Below are positions 53,924 through 64,000 of a stretch of 64,000 nucleotides of DNA, one piece after another. Both the position numbers and the translations under genes were made by a program. This DNA is from Rhabdophis nuchalis. Its lineage: Eukaryota > Chordata > Lepidosauria > Squamata > Natricidae. Under the pieces are notes generated by a model that was given only the letters and a program-made list of their open reading frames with translations, did not search any database and was not told the DNA's origin. The DNA is taken from positions 45,817,110 to 45,881,109 of the forward strand of contig CM077647.1 of NCBI GenBank assembly GCA_039707465.1. Direction: 5' to 3'. Each line of letters starts with the position of its first letter. The first letter of the stretch is position 1.

Positions 53924-54764
53924 TACAGTAGAAACTCTGGTCATGATCATAATTCATTCCATAACTTTGGTCGCAACCCAATTTGGTTGTTACTGAGTGG
54001 GTGTCCCAGTTACTGTGAGGAGCGAAATTGCCATTTTCTGATAAGGAGAATGGAGGGGCAGACCATAGTATGGCTTCCAGTGCCAATTCAGCTTGTCAGT
54101 TAGCCGCTGAGACAAGCGGTTGCCATTTTGGGGTTTGGCCATGTGGCAACTGCCATTTTAAAATTAGCCATGTGGTTGGTCATCATTTTGAAGCTCCTCG
54201 TGCAGTGTGTCCCATGTTTAATTGCTCCTGGTTGGCTCATATTTGCCAGATCACGACAAAGGCTCTAAATAAATCGACCTCTTCCAGCTCCAGTTCTATA
54301 TTTAGCTGCTCCAGCCCCCGTGATGGCCTCTTTGATTGGCCACAGCAAGGAGATCCCAGTGCCCTCAGCCAACCTTAGAAGAGCCTCTGATGTGTGAGGG
54401 CTGCCTTGATCTGGAGCTTTGACCACCATTTTGAGGCCTGCTTGCAGGGAATTAGACAGTTGGCTATCCCTGTGACATCTCTTCCTCCCCCTCCTAAGCA
54501 AAGAGTCTGATCTGGGTCTTAGGTGCTCCTAAGCAGCTGAAAACATTATATTTTGCTCCCACCTACTCCTACCCTGCAATCACTGTCCAAGAACTTGGTC
54601 ACATCCTGGGACCCTAGCATTCTTCTGACACTCACTTCCTTCCACTTTATTTCAGCATGGAGATTAACCATCTAAGGGGATTGGGCCCTTGCCCTAGAGA
54701 CACATTGCATTTCCTCATGGCTGATAGACTAAGCACTAGCAAGGCATCTCATAACAAGTCATGA

Positions 54765-54878
54765 ACATTTTGGGACAAGTCAAACCTGTTCAGGGGGGAT
54801 GGGTTGCACTTGAACCATGATGGGACAAGGTTGCTGGCACTCAACATCAAAAAGGCTGCAGAACAACTTTTAAACTGA
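54765..54878 (+). pseudogene. CR1 ORF1, C-terminal end with esterase DxxH block
   Basis: The frame ending at TGA 54876-54878 reads SNLFRGDGLHLNHDGTRLLA and AAEQLLN. CR1 ORF1 proteins carry an SGNH-type esterase domain whose last catalytic block is D-G-x-H-L. The D and H are both here. An upstream in-frame TGA (54762-54764) and loss of the rest show this is a remnant. Confidence 0.7.
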
Positions 54879-54934
54879 TAACTGGGGGAAAGCCGACAGG
54901 AGCTGGGCAGCATCCGGTTTGGGAAAGTGTTTAC

Positions 54935-56330
54935 TTGAGTAGTGAGGAGGATGCAATAATTACTGAGCAAAGCGAGGAGCCAGTCACCAGCACTCTAGCA
55001 GAAGGATACAAGAAGCAGTCTAAGGATGCAACTGGACTCAAAAGACTGCATCAGAAAAGTATATATAAATGCCTGTATGCAAATGCCAGAAGCCTCCTGA
55101 ACAAAATAGGGGAGCTGGAATACTTAGCAATAGACAAAAATATTGATATTATTGGTATCACTGAAACCTGGTGGACGGATGATAACCAATGGGATACAGC
55201 CATCCCAGGCTACAAACTGTACAGGAAGGGACAAACGGGAGGTGGTGCAGCCTTGTATGTCAAAGAAGAGATAAAGTCATATGAATTGGCATATCGAGGT
55301 GATTTAGTCACCACTAGAAACTGTGGGTAAGACTATCAGGCCAAAAGAATGGTCTAACAGTAGGCATATGTTATCGGCCTCCGACCCAAGCCCCCGAGAG
55401 AGACTGGCAGTTGGAGAATGTTGTAAAGGAGGCATCAAAAAAGGGAAGCCTGGTTATAATGGGGGATTTCAATTACCCTCACATAGACTGGGTGAACTGT
55501 TGTTCAGCACATGACAAAGAGATAAAGTTCCTAGATATGCTAAATGGTTGTTCCCTGGAACAGATGGTTGAAGACCCAACTAGAGGTACAAGAATCCTTG
55601 ACTTGGTTCTGAGCAATATACAGGATCTGGTGCAAAATGTTAATATGACTGATCCAATAGGGAACAGTGACCACAACACAATTATTTTTAATTTAATCAT
55701 AGACTGCAAATCACCGATAAAATCTAACACAGAGACCTTAAATTTTCATAAAGGAAATTTCCCGAAGATGAGGAAACTAGTAAAAAAGAAGCTGAAAGGG
55801 AGAATTGAGAAAGTCCAAACACTCCATGAGGCATGGAGGCTGCTCACAAAAACAATAACAGAGGCCCAATTGGAATGTATACCTAAAAGGAAAAAGGGCA
55901 CCGGCAGGTCCAAGAGGACTCCGATGTGGCTTACAGGAGCTGTTCGGGAAGTGATCAAAAGCAAGAAAAGCTCATTTAAAAGATGGAAGGCTTCTCCAAA
56001 TGAGGAAAACAGGCAGAAACATAAATTCTGGCAGAACAAATGCAAGGCAACAATCAGGAAAGCAAAGCAAGACTTTGAGGAGCGTTTAGCTAAAAATACT
56101 CAAAGAAATAACAAGGACTTCTTTAAGTACATTAGAAGTAAGAACCCAACTGGGAAGGCCATTGGACCATTAGATGACAATGGAAGGCAAGGGATTATTA
56201 AGGAGGAAACAGAGATTACAGAGAGACTCAATGAATTCTTTGCTTCAGTATTCACTGAAGAAGACAGAGATCACATGCCTAAAACAGAGCCTATCTTTGT
56301 AGGGAGGAAAACTGAGGAATTAACCCAGAT
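54935..56330 (+). pseudogene. CR1 ORF2: AP-type endonuclease and linker
   Basis: Readable motifs: YANARSLLNKIGELE, DIIGITETWWTDD, GYKLYRKGQTGGGAALYVK, then after a frameshift near 55320 GICYRPPTQ, LVIMGDFNYPHIDW, RILDLVLSN and GNSDHNTIIF. These are the asparagine, glutamate, D-x-N and S-D-H blocks of LINE endonucleases, all retained. A basic linker (PKRKKGTGRSKRTPMWLTGA ... KNTQRNNKDFFKYIRSKN) follows. The parent protein nicks target DNA in the nucleus. Confidence 0.88.
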
Positions 56331-57887
56331 AGAAATAACCAGGGAGGAGGTCCTTGCATGTCTTGTTAAACTAAACACTAACAAATCACCAGGACCAGAT
56401 GGCATCCATCCACGAGTTCTCAAGGAACTTAAAGATGAAATTGCTGATGTCCTTGCCAAAATATATAATCTTTCCCTCAAATCAGGCCTTGTGCCGGATG
56501 ACTGGAAGTTAGCGAATATAACACCTATCTTCAAAAAAGGATCCAGAGGTGATCTAGGAAATTACCGACCGGTCAGCTTGACAAGTGTCCCAGGTAAAGT
56601 GATAGAAACCATCTTAAAAGATAAAATTAATAGGCACGTAGAAGAGAAGGCGCTGCTGAAGGAGAGCCAACATGGCTTTTGCAAGGGCAAATCATGCCTC
56701 ACTAATCTCCTGGATTTTTTTGAGAGTGTCAACAAGCACGTGGACAAGGAAGATCCAGTTGACATTGTTTATCTGGACTTTCAGAAGGCCTTTGACAAGG
56801 TCCCGCACCAAAGGCTCTTAAATAAACTTGCCAGTCATGGAATAAAGGGACAGGCCTTGTCCTGGATTAGCAACTGGCTAAGGGACAGGAAACAGAGAGT
56901 AGCATTAAATGGACACTTCTCCAGGTGGAGGGAGGTAAAGAGTGGGGTCCCCCAAGGTTCAATACTGGGACCCCTGCTCTTCAACCTTTTCATAAATGAT
57001 CTAGAAGTAGGAGTAAACAGCAAGATAGCCAAATTCGCCGACGACACTAAATTATACAGAGTAATAAAAACTGAGAGAGAGTGTGAGGAGCTCCAGAGGG
57101 ATCTCTTGACACTGGGGGAGTGGGCAAACCAGTGGCAAATGAGCTTCAACATTAGTAAGTGCAGAGCGATGCATGTTGGGTCAAAAAACCCCAACTATAT
57201 CTATAAACTGATGGGGTCTGAACTCCTTGCAACTAACCAGGAAAGGTACCTTGGTGTCCTGGTGGACAGCTCAATGAAGGTGTCAACCCAGTGTGCCGCA
57301 GCAGTGAAAAAAGCAAACTCATTGCTAGGGATCATTAGGTAGGGTATAGAAAATAAGTCAGCAAGTGTCATTTTGCCTCTTTATAAATCTATAGTGAGGC
57401 CCCATCTGGAGTATTGTGTACAGTTCTGGTCACTATACCTTCAGAAGGATATTATGGAAATGGAAAAGGTGCAGAGGAGGGCAACCAGAATGATTAGGGG
57501 GCTGGAACACCTTCCTTACCATCAGAGGCTGCAACAGCTGGGCCTCTACACTCTTGAACGACGGCGCCTGAGAGGTGACCTGATTGAAGTCTATAAAATC
57601 ATGCACGGTGTGGACAAAGTAGAAAAGGAAAAACTGTTTTCCCTATCGCACAACACTAGAACTAGGGGCACTCCATGAAACTTTTGATAACTAGACCTCA
57701 AACAAATAAGAGGAAGTACTTTTTCACCCCGAGGATCACTGGTCTATGGAACTCCCTGCCAGAAGAAGTGGTGACAGCTGTCAGCCTCAACACCTTTAAG
57801 AAAGGATTAGACGAGTTCATGGAGAACAAGGGTATCCATGGCTATCATTATGGATGCCTAAGGACACCCTCCGGGTTGGAGAGATAG
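56331..57887 (+). pseudogene. CR1 ORF2: reverse transcriptase and C-terminal region
   Basis: The RT is open through to a TAG at 57340-57342: NKSPGPDGIHPRVLKE, LANITPIFKKGSRGDLGNYR, PVSLTSVPGKVIE, SQHGFCKGKSCLTNLL, VYLDFQKAFDKVPHQ (motif A), SGVPQGSILGPLLFNLFIND (motif B), AKFADDTKLY (motif C, D-D intact) and ERYLGVLVD. After the stop the same frame continues with RPHLEYCVQFWS and QRRATRMIRGLEHLPYHQRL, then shifts near 57670 to GLWNSLPEEVVTAVSLNTFK. Catalytic residues are intact and only the stop and frameshifts disable it. Confidence 0.9.
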
Positions 57888-58049
57888 GCAGGATATTTCT
57901 CAATGCCATTTGCACGGAATCATAAGCAGGTGAAGACATCTGCTTGGGAAGACCCTAAATCAAATGGTGAGCCACTGTGTGAGACAGAATGCTGGACCAG
58001 ATGGGCTGTGGCCTGTTCCAGCAAGGCTATTCTTATGTTCTTATGTAAG

Positions 58050-59345
58050 TCGTCTACTGCCCCTGAGAAGCATTTGTCCAGGTGTCAGAAGGCATTGGAG
58101 AAACAGTTCGCCAAGGGTTAAAAGGCTTCACTGCGCCAAGCAAGTACTTCTGCAGCTGCTTCAGCTCCATCTACTTCACCTGATAGACAGCAGCATGATC
58201 TTTCTCCAGATGCTGTCCAGGATCCTCTAGTATTACAGGCGACTTGTTTCAAGGAAACCTTATTCCATTTGGTTGCTTTTCTGCAGCAGAGGGAGGTTTG
58301 GAGGTTCCCTGTACCCGCCTCTCCAGCAGAGGCTCTTCACACACACCCAGCGGGTCCCAGCTCTGTTCTTATGCAGGAAATGTATGCCTACATAGCGGAG
58401 GCCATTGTTCAAGGGGTTGAGGCCACTTTCTATTGCAGAAGCCAATGGGCGTCTTTTTCACCTGACCCACCGGTTGACAGACAGAATCCAATGGCTGGAC
58501 ATCAACTGGGCTTGCAGAAAAGTAATTCTCTCCATCATTCAGTGAGGACTCCATGTTAAAGGAAGGAGAAGTTGATGGCCACGAGCTGTTTGAGGATGAG
58601 GGGTTAGCCCTGAATAAACCCGCCTTCACTGGTTTGTTCACCACGTCCCTGTTTAAATCCCTCCTGTATAAGGTCACAGCTGTGACCAACATGAGTGGGG
58701 CGAGAGACTCTGCTCCCCATAGGGAACCTCAGGATCTGGGTGAACGGCTGTTCACTGAGTCAACTGCTGGTCAGAAAACCATTCTTTCCCCTCAGTCATT
58801 TAAGGATGTCATCCAGCACCAATGGGTTCAGCCAGGCTCAATCAGTTTACCTAGTGGCTCTGACAGGCGTTTTTCTACTGTGGCTCCTGACTTGGATGAG
58901 CTGCTTCAGTGGCCCAAGGTTGATGATCCCATAGCAGCTCTTACATCTTCGTCCCTCATTCCCTCTGAATGTCTGAAGGTTGAGGATAAGAAGGTGGAAA
59001 CTTCTTTCTGCTAGACCACCCCGGCCATTATCTGGGCTACGGCGGCCTTAATTCTTTAATAGCACTTCCCTCTTGTGGCATTACCAAATATTAGCCAGGA
59101 TCCCCCCAGAAGACATTAATAAGTTGGCGGCGGCTGCTGAATTCTTAACCGATGGCACACTGAACACCACCACATTTGCCTCTAGGGCATTGGCTTCCAA
59201 TGTTATGTCTTGGCGGTTTGCCTGGCTTCGCCACTGGCAAGCTAGCATGTGTTCAAAATGGCATCTATCATTGTCCTTTTTCAAGGGAGGGAACCTTTTC
59301 AGAGGGGCATTGGATCCAGTCCTTATTGAGGCCAAGGATAAAAAG
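58050..59345 (+). pseudogene. DIRS gag-like protein
   Basis: Frames in order: KSSTAPEKHLSRCQKALEKQ, a serine/alanine-rich part, QEMYAYIAEAIVQGVE, then an open stretch (58553-59014) with LALNKPAFTGLFTTSLFKSL and LDELLQWPKVDDPIAALTSS. A C-terminal block follows with LAAAAEFLTDGTLNTTTFAS, RALASNVMSWRFAWLRHWQA and GALDPVLIEAKDKKK. The last block is the conserved gag end of vertebrate DIRS elements in my recollection. At least three frame changes or stops are present. Confidence 0.65.
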
Positions 59346-59439
59346 AAAATACTACTTTCCAGCTATTGAAGACTGGATCACAGGTCTGCCCCTTACCCTC
59401 ATCAGCCTGTCCATATCACACCACTGGAGAATTCCCAAC

Positions 59440-60500
59440 AACAGGGTCTCTCTCAGCCAAGGCCTGCTAGACCACCTGGACCCTCAGTGGTTCCAGTTAA
59501 CTTTCTGGCACTTGAGAGGGACCTCCTGACCAGAAGCTGTTTCTCTGGGGATGTTATCATGACCATCCAGGCATCCAGATGAGCATCTATGAACCAGATA
59601 CATGATGCAACCTGGGCCTCATTTAGCAAATGGTGTAACATTACACGCATCAACTCTCTCGGCTTTCATCTCTCATGTCCTGGACTTTCTGCAACACGGA
59701 CTCAACAAAGGAGTTGCTCCAGCACTCTTCGGAAGCAGGTGGCTGCCCTTTCCACAATTGGGTAGAGAGATCGGTTCCCTCTCACAGCACCCATGGGTTC
59801 ACAGTTGTCTAAAAGGGGCAACTAACTTCTGGCCACCTGTCAGCCATAAGTACCCATCTATTGTCTTTCAGACTCTCACCTTGCCACTGTTCAAACAATT
59901 GAAATTGATCAGCCTCAGACTCCTAATCTTCAAGGTGGCCTTCCTCATGGCTATCACCTCAGTCAGGAGGATTTCCGAATTGGTATGACCAGACTTATGT
60001 ATCGTCCATCCGGGCAGAGTTATCCTTAGATTTGACCCATCCTTTATACTTAAGGTGAACTTATGGTTCCACAGATCCAAAGAAGTCATTTTGCTGGACT
60101 TTTACCCTGGAGCCATCCATCCAACCAGAAGACAATGGCATAAGCTAGATGTCAGACAAGCTGTTCATCAGTACATGAAGAGGATGGCTTCCTTCCGATA
60201 GACTGAGGCCTTGTTTGTCTCATTCCAGTGTCCATGGGCAAGAAGGTATCACCATCTATAATTGGTCGCTGGTTGAGAGCCTGCATAACTATGGCCTATG
60301 AGCAGCAATCTAGGCCTGTTCCTTGTCACATCACAGCACATTTGACTTGCAGTGCTGCTACCATTGTCGCTTAGGTTACGCAAGCATAAGTGGAAGAGAT
60401 TTGTACGGTCGCAACCTGAGCTTCACCATTGCCCTTTATCAAACATTATAAGCTGGACTCATTTGTCTCGGCTGAGGCGGCTTTTGGTGGCACGTACTTC
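59440..60500 (+). pseudogene. DIRS RT end and tyrosine recombinase
   Basis: The RT-to-recombinase join reads VPVNFLALERDLLTRSCFSG and VIMTIQAS, followed by WASFSKWC, the start of the recombinase. Then come LKLISLRLLIFKVAFLMAIT and SVRRISELV (the region with the first catalytic arginine), DPSFILKVNLWFHRSKEVIL, RRQWHKLDVRQAVHQYMKRM and TEALFVSFQCP. The later codons, across frameshifts, give IGRWLR-like, HITAH and a final KHYKLDSF-like segment that would hold the tyrosine. DIRS elements integrate circular DNA with this enzyme. Stops at several places disable it. Confidence 0.68.
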
Positions 60501-60567
60501 AAAGGGTTCACTCTACGGAAAGGACCCTGAACCAGACTGTCACCCACCCTTGATCATCTATGCTTGG

Positions 60568-60848
60568 GTATATCCCATGCATAGAGTCTCCAAGCAGCGC
60601 ACAGGAGAAAGACCTTTGGTATTTCTCTGAATGATAGTTCTCTGTGTCATTACCACTCTGGAAACAAGGGTCCATGTCTGACCCTTCATACTGCAGACAT
60701 CATGACTTATTGGATCTACACCTTCGTTAAGAAACTGAAACCAGTCATGCCAAGGAGCCATGTCCAAACAATTTAAACTTAGTCTCTGGGCAGATAGATA
60801 GAAGTTATACCCATGCATGGAGTCACCCGCAGCACACAGAGAAGACCA
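60568..60848 (+). repeat. diverged direct repeat near the DIRS right end
   Basis: The segment GTATATCCCATGCATAGAGT (60568 on) recurs as GTTATACCCATGCATGGAGT (60804 on). Similarity continues for about 45 bp. DIRS elements carry internal regions copied from their ends, so this may be such a structure. Confidence 0.5.
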
Positions 60849-61112
60849 GGTAAGACCAACAGTCTTTTCAGGTAAGACCAACAGTCTTTTTGGTCAGAAC
60901 CCAATTTGGTGGTGGTCAGAAGCGTTCATGACTAGAAGTTCTACTATATTCTGAACTGAATGCTGGCAAATAATTTTTTGAATACCAGCCAGCTGGCAGA
61001 AGAATAGCAATTTAGTATTTTAAGTACTCAAGTAAATTTGAAGGTTAAATCCATGTTTATCTGTGCCCTATTTTTATCTTACACAATCAGAAGCTAGCTT
61101 TAGGAGAGATAT

Positions 61113-61612
61113 GCAACCGTTCTTCATATGTTTTAGCCTCCAGTCCCCCAATCATCTTGGGTGCAGAGAAGAGCAACCAAGATGATTGGGGGACTGGAGG
61201 CTAAAACATATGAAGAACGGTTGCAGGAACTGGGTATGTCTAGTTTGATGAAGAGAAAGACCAGGGGAGACATGATAGCAGTGTTCTGATATCTCAGAGG
61301 GTGCCACAAAGAAGGGGGAGTCAAACTATTCTCCAAGGCACCTGGGGGCAGGACAAGAAGCAATGGGTGGAAACTAATCAAGGAGAGAAGCAACTTAGAA
61401 CTAAGGAGAAATTTCCTGACAGTTAGAACAATTAACCTCTGGAACAGCTTGCCTCCAGAAGTTGTGAATGCCCCAACCCTGGAAGTCTTTAAGAGGATGT
61501 TAGATAGACATTTGTCTGAAATGGTATAAAGTTCCTGCCCATGCAGGGGGTTGGACTAGAAGACCTACAAGGTCCCTTCCAACTCTGCTATTGTATTATT
61601 GTATTATATTCT
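61113..61612 (+). mobile_element. CR1-type LINE 3' end with perfect 48-bp inverted repeat at its 5' border
   Basis: The CR1 body (61177-61612) carries CCAAGATGATTGGGGGACTG, GAAGAACGGTTGCAGGAACT, ATATCTCAGAGGGTGCCACA, TTTCCTGACAGTTAGAACAA, CTTGCCTCCAGAAGTTGTGA and a tail GCTATTGTATTATTGTATTA. Its first 48 bases are repeated inverted without any mismatch at 61113-61160, with a 16-nt spacer. This is the youngest-looking of the CR1 3' ends here. Confidence 0.88.
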
Positions 61613-61889
61613 AATTCTTTATTAGGAAAAGTAACATTTTTTTAAAAAAGGGGGGGGATTGCTTTATTATCTTGTAGGAAATTGTTCTGTTTCTGGATTA
61701 AAATTTCTGTTAAAAAAACACCTAAGATATATTTAGGTATTATTAACATTGTTTTGTGGTTTTGTCATAACTTCATAATTTTGTTTCACAATACATTCAG
61801 TCCCCTGCCAATTAACAACAAGAAGTTAACATCAATATAAAACTGCTTTTAATATAAAGCGACATTTCTAAGTGACGGCATACTGAACA
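61613..61889. other. unannotated AT-rich DNA
   Basis: Nothing recognised. Confidence 0.6.
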
Positions 61890-62110
61890 TTACAAGTGTT
61901 TGCTCCATAAGCTTCTTTGGTGCCCATATTTTTCTGGGTGAAATGTTAGATGCTGTTAATGATTTGTAAAGCTCTTCATTGGCACAGATTATTTGAGGAT
62001 CCTCTTCTTCCCTCCCCATTATCTTGCCCATTATGGCCAACAGAACAGACATACTGTGAGTTGTATCAGTTAAGGAATCAGGCAGGGTCTGGGTCAGTTA
62101 TGTGTGTGAC
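61890..62110 (+). mobile_element. possible ancient L2 fragment
   Basis: The + frame MLLMICKALHWHRLFEDPLL resembles VLLLIFKALHGLGPxYLRD of L2 copies, and the codons before it (PIFFWV) resemble LHWLPVxFRV. The match is short. Confidence 0.3.
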
Positions 62111-63342
62111 CACTTACAGTGCTTATGCTGATTGTTTCTCTCTCTGATTGTGTGTGTATACATGCATGCATGTATTTATTTATTTACATACTGGACATAC
62201 AAATACAAGCAATAATTATATGGATCTTCCTCTAGTTGCTTAATCGCTAAATGCTTACCATAAAAGCCAAACTTTAATTATTCTCCAGAAGGCCATAATA
62301 CTAAGACACATTCATTCCTCAGGGAGTAGTTATTCCAAAGATAAGGAGTCTGAATAATATTGCATCCCAAACCAAACATCCTGAAGAGAGGGCAGACTAG
62401 TGCTTTTCTCAAGGCAACTGTATATATTTCTCCTGTAATTAAATGTTGACCGTAGTCTTGATCCATTGTCTTATGTGCTGCTTTAATTAGTCAGAAGGGA
62501 CAAGGATCAAGTTCTCAATTGGTAGTGCTTACATCACAGAGGATCCTATCCACGGGCACCTAAACCTTCTGGGTAATACTGCAAGATATTGCTTCTGTCA
62601 TCCCAATTCCTGCCCATCTAGCTTCCAACTCAGAGCAAATACAATTATTTTTATTCACAAAATGACTGGCCAAATGATCATCCCATTCACTTGATAGATC
62701 TTCCTGCACATCTTAATAAAATCTGGGTATCTCTAAGCAGATGCAATAAGGGATGAAAATTCTGCAGATGAAATATGGGTTGAAAATTTATAATCCTGCA
62801 ACAAGAAATTGTAATGAGAAAGATGTATGAGAAGGATTAGAATCTCAAATTGATAGAAACATGAAATATTTGTTTACTCTGAATAGAATTTAAATCTCCA
62901 GCATCATAATTCAAGCCCTGATCTTCTTCTTTGGCAACTCATTTGAAGAGTTCAAATGTAGCTTCTCTTAATCATTTTTTCCCTCAGGACTTAAGTATTT
63001 CCAGTTGCTTCAATTTCTGATCCTAATACTTAGTTTCTACTTTTATAAGCCTAATTGCCCTGAACTTAGTCCATGTTGTTTGAAACCTTCTTAACCCGTA
63101 CTGACAGAATCAGATATAATATCTGAATTGAAGTATAAGACACACAAAAATAAGGTCATATAATTAATTCCAACAGTTAAAAAATTGTGGGTTTTTAAAA
63201 TTCAGCCTTGAAAATAGAAAGGCAGTTCCATGTACGTAAATATTAGATCTGTTTGATAATGGAATCAATTACTAAAATATGAAATGGGTTCTTTTACTTC
63301 CTAGTTGAAGCAAAGTCTGCACAGGTATTTGTTTGGATCTGT
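62111..63342. other. unannotated DNA
   Basis: I see no gene or clear repeat. A CATG/ATTT-rich simple stretch lies near 62160-62185. Confidence 0.55.
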
Positions 63343-63350
63343 ATATAGAC

Positions 63351-63673
63351 CAGTGATGGCTAACTTTTTTTGGCTCACATGCCATAAGCGGGGGGAGTGC
63401 AGGGGCGTCATGTGCCGTGTGCTGCACCCATAATGCAATGCGCAAACTCCCAGTGCTCATGCACACATAACAGGTGCTCCCCCCTTTTTTGCATGCTGTT
63501 TTTGCCCTCCCCAGGGTCCTGTAAAGCCTCTGGAGCCTGGGGAGGGCAAAAAATGGCTTTAACAAATGCTGAGCTCAGGTGGCCAGCATGCGCATCCGCG
63601 CTGGCCAGCTGACAAGGCAACACCTTGGGTGCCCTGACAAATGGCTCCGCGTGCCATAGGTTCTCCATCACTG
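63351..63673. mobile_element. hAT-type nonautonomous element (family F)
   Basis: It starts CAGTGATGGCTAACTTTTTT and ends ATAGGTTCTCCATCACTG. The 8-bp flank ATATAGAC is exactly duplicated (63343-63350, 63674-63681). The interior matches 50082-50419 (CCCTCCCCAGG, CTGGCCAGCTG). It is noncoding. Confidence 0.94.
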
Positions 63674-63681
63674 ATATAGAC

Positions 63682-64000
63682 TAAGGACTTTGATGAAATA
63701 TTCTAAATGTGCTCTTCAAATTCCATATTGCTATAACTTCAATTACCCATACCTACCATTTCAACTTTTCGTGAATGTATCAGAATATTTTGCATTGTCC
63801 TACTGGATAGGAAAACATTGTCCTGAAAAGTCACTCAGCTGGCTAATGGCCAGTTTATGAATTGCTCCCTAATTATATCATTGGTGCCACAAATATTGTC
63901 AAAGTTTCTGAGAAAAAATGGACTATATTTGGTACATGCTTCTCTATCCTATAGACCTATGCGAGACTTTAAAATTAAAATACAATTTCATGTGGGTCTT
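63682..64000. other. unannotated intronic DNA
   Basis: Nothing recognised up to the window edge. Confidence 0.6.

Larger units (their letters stand above)
54650..58046 (+). mobile_element. CR1 LINE, nearly complete ORF2, 5'-truncated in ORF1
   Basis: Order: an ORF1 C-terminal scrap (54765-54878), ORF2 (54935-57887) with endonuclease, RT and C-terminal region, and a 3' UTR ending with two copies of TTCTTATG (58030-58046), the 8-bp terminal repeat typical of CR1. It separates DIRS sequence on its right from DIRS-like or outer-element sequence on its left. Lesions in ORF2: a frameshift near 55320, a TAG at 57340-57342 and a frameshift near 57670. It is inactive but much better preserved than its host element. 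Confidence 0.9.
58047..60880 (+). mobile_element. DIRS-type retrotransposon, internally deleted
   Basis: Downstream of the CR1, the sequence encodes DIRS gag (58050-59345), then, after loss of nearly all RT/RNase H, the join to the recombinase (59440-60500). Near the right end are a diverged direct repeat (60568-60614, 60804-60848) and a 22-bp tandem duplication (60847-60868, 60869-60890). It is a different copy from the one at 29755-37203, sharing gag and recombinase similarity. Confidence 0.7.
53924..60948. mobile_element. outer element with TACAGTAGAA ends enclosing DIRS and CR1 sequence
   Basis: The left end is TACAGTAGAAACTCTGGTCA and the right end, read inverted, is TATAGTAGAACTTCTAGTCA. 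The 7-bp flank TTCTGAA is present on both sides (53917-53923, 60949-60955). Inside lie a DIRS gag and recombinase region and, within that, a CR1. The ends could belong to a separate DNA transposon that received the DIRS, or be the DIRS terminal repeats with chance flanks. I prefer the former because DIRS integration is not known to duplicate its target. Confidence 0.5.

Noticed and set aside
1..64000. tRNA, rRNA, CRISPR, operons or bacterial signals
   Set aside because: None was found. The sequence is eukaryotic, so Shine-Dalgarno sites, operons and CRISPR arrays do not apply. The tandem repeats here have no spacer structure like CRISPR.
3782..64000. A second HDAC9 exon
   Set aside because: I looked for a continuation in phase 1 with class IIa HDAC residues after an AG acceptor and saw none. 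A short exon could still have been missed by eye.

Overview
The window looks like squamate reptile DNA, most likely from a snake. The grounds are the repeat mixture: several families of CR1 and L2 LINEs, a Sauria-type SINE end, a BovB-like LINE end, DIRS and Gypsy retrotransposons, Penelope-like elements (PLEs), many short hAT-type elements, and a long GATA/GGTA-type tetranucleotide array. There is no prokaryotic or viral gene organisation.

One host-gene segment is visible. A 63-bp exon with good splice sites lies at 3719-3781 on the + strand. It encodes the short N-terminal segment of a class IIa histone deacetylase and best fits HDAC9. On that reading almost the whole window is intron of one very large gene, with transcription running left to right. 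No other host exon was recognised.

Layout. 1-3718: upstream intron or alternative-promoter DNA with two hAT elements (212-602; 1659-2446, the latter with a large GC-rich palindrome). 3719-3781: exon. 3782-12300: old intron with a SINE fragment, a PLE remnant, an L2 3' end, a piggyBac transposase fragment and a hAT element. 12325-16040: L2 pieces around an unrecognised minus-strand retrotransposon-like block ending in a CpG-rich patch. 16823-22345: a hAT element, a PLE GIY-YIG endonuclease fragment between 51-bp inverted repeats with a hammerhead-like motif, and a truncated processed pseudogene with a 16-bp target-site duplication. 23045-25990: a decayed minus-strand Gypsy element with an L2 copy inserted across a deletion. 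27225-29400: a hAT element and repeats built of inverted units. 29755-37203: a minus-strand DIRS element split by two L2 copies, one of them nearly full length (31930-36472). 37905-43880: several hAT elements, a second PLE hammerhead-like remnant, and a large palindrome. 44590-47340: a 1.2-kb tetranucleotide array inside an unclassified repeat, itself interrupted by a hAT element, CR1 and L2 pieces. 48005-53590: L2, LTR-like and CR1 fragments. 53924-60948: a three-level nest in which a CR1 lies in DIRS-type sequence inside an outer element with matching 7-bp flanks. 61113-63673: a CR1 whose 5' end is a perfect 48-bp inverted repeat, then a hAT element.

Essentially all transposon proteins are interrupted by stops, frameshifts or deletions. 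The strongest calls rest on exact target-site duplications and protein motifs readable in the sequence. Family names below the clade level were not checked against a library.
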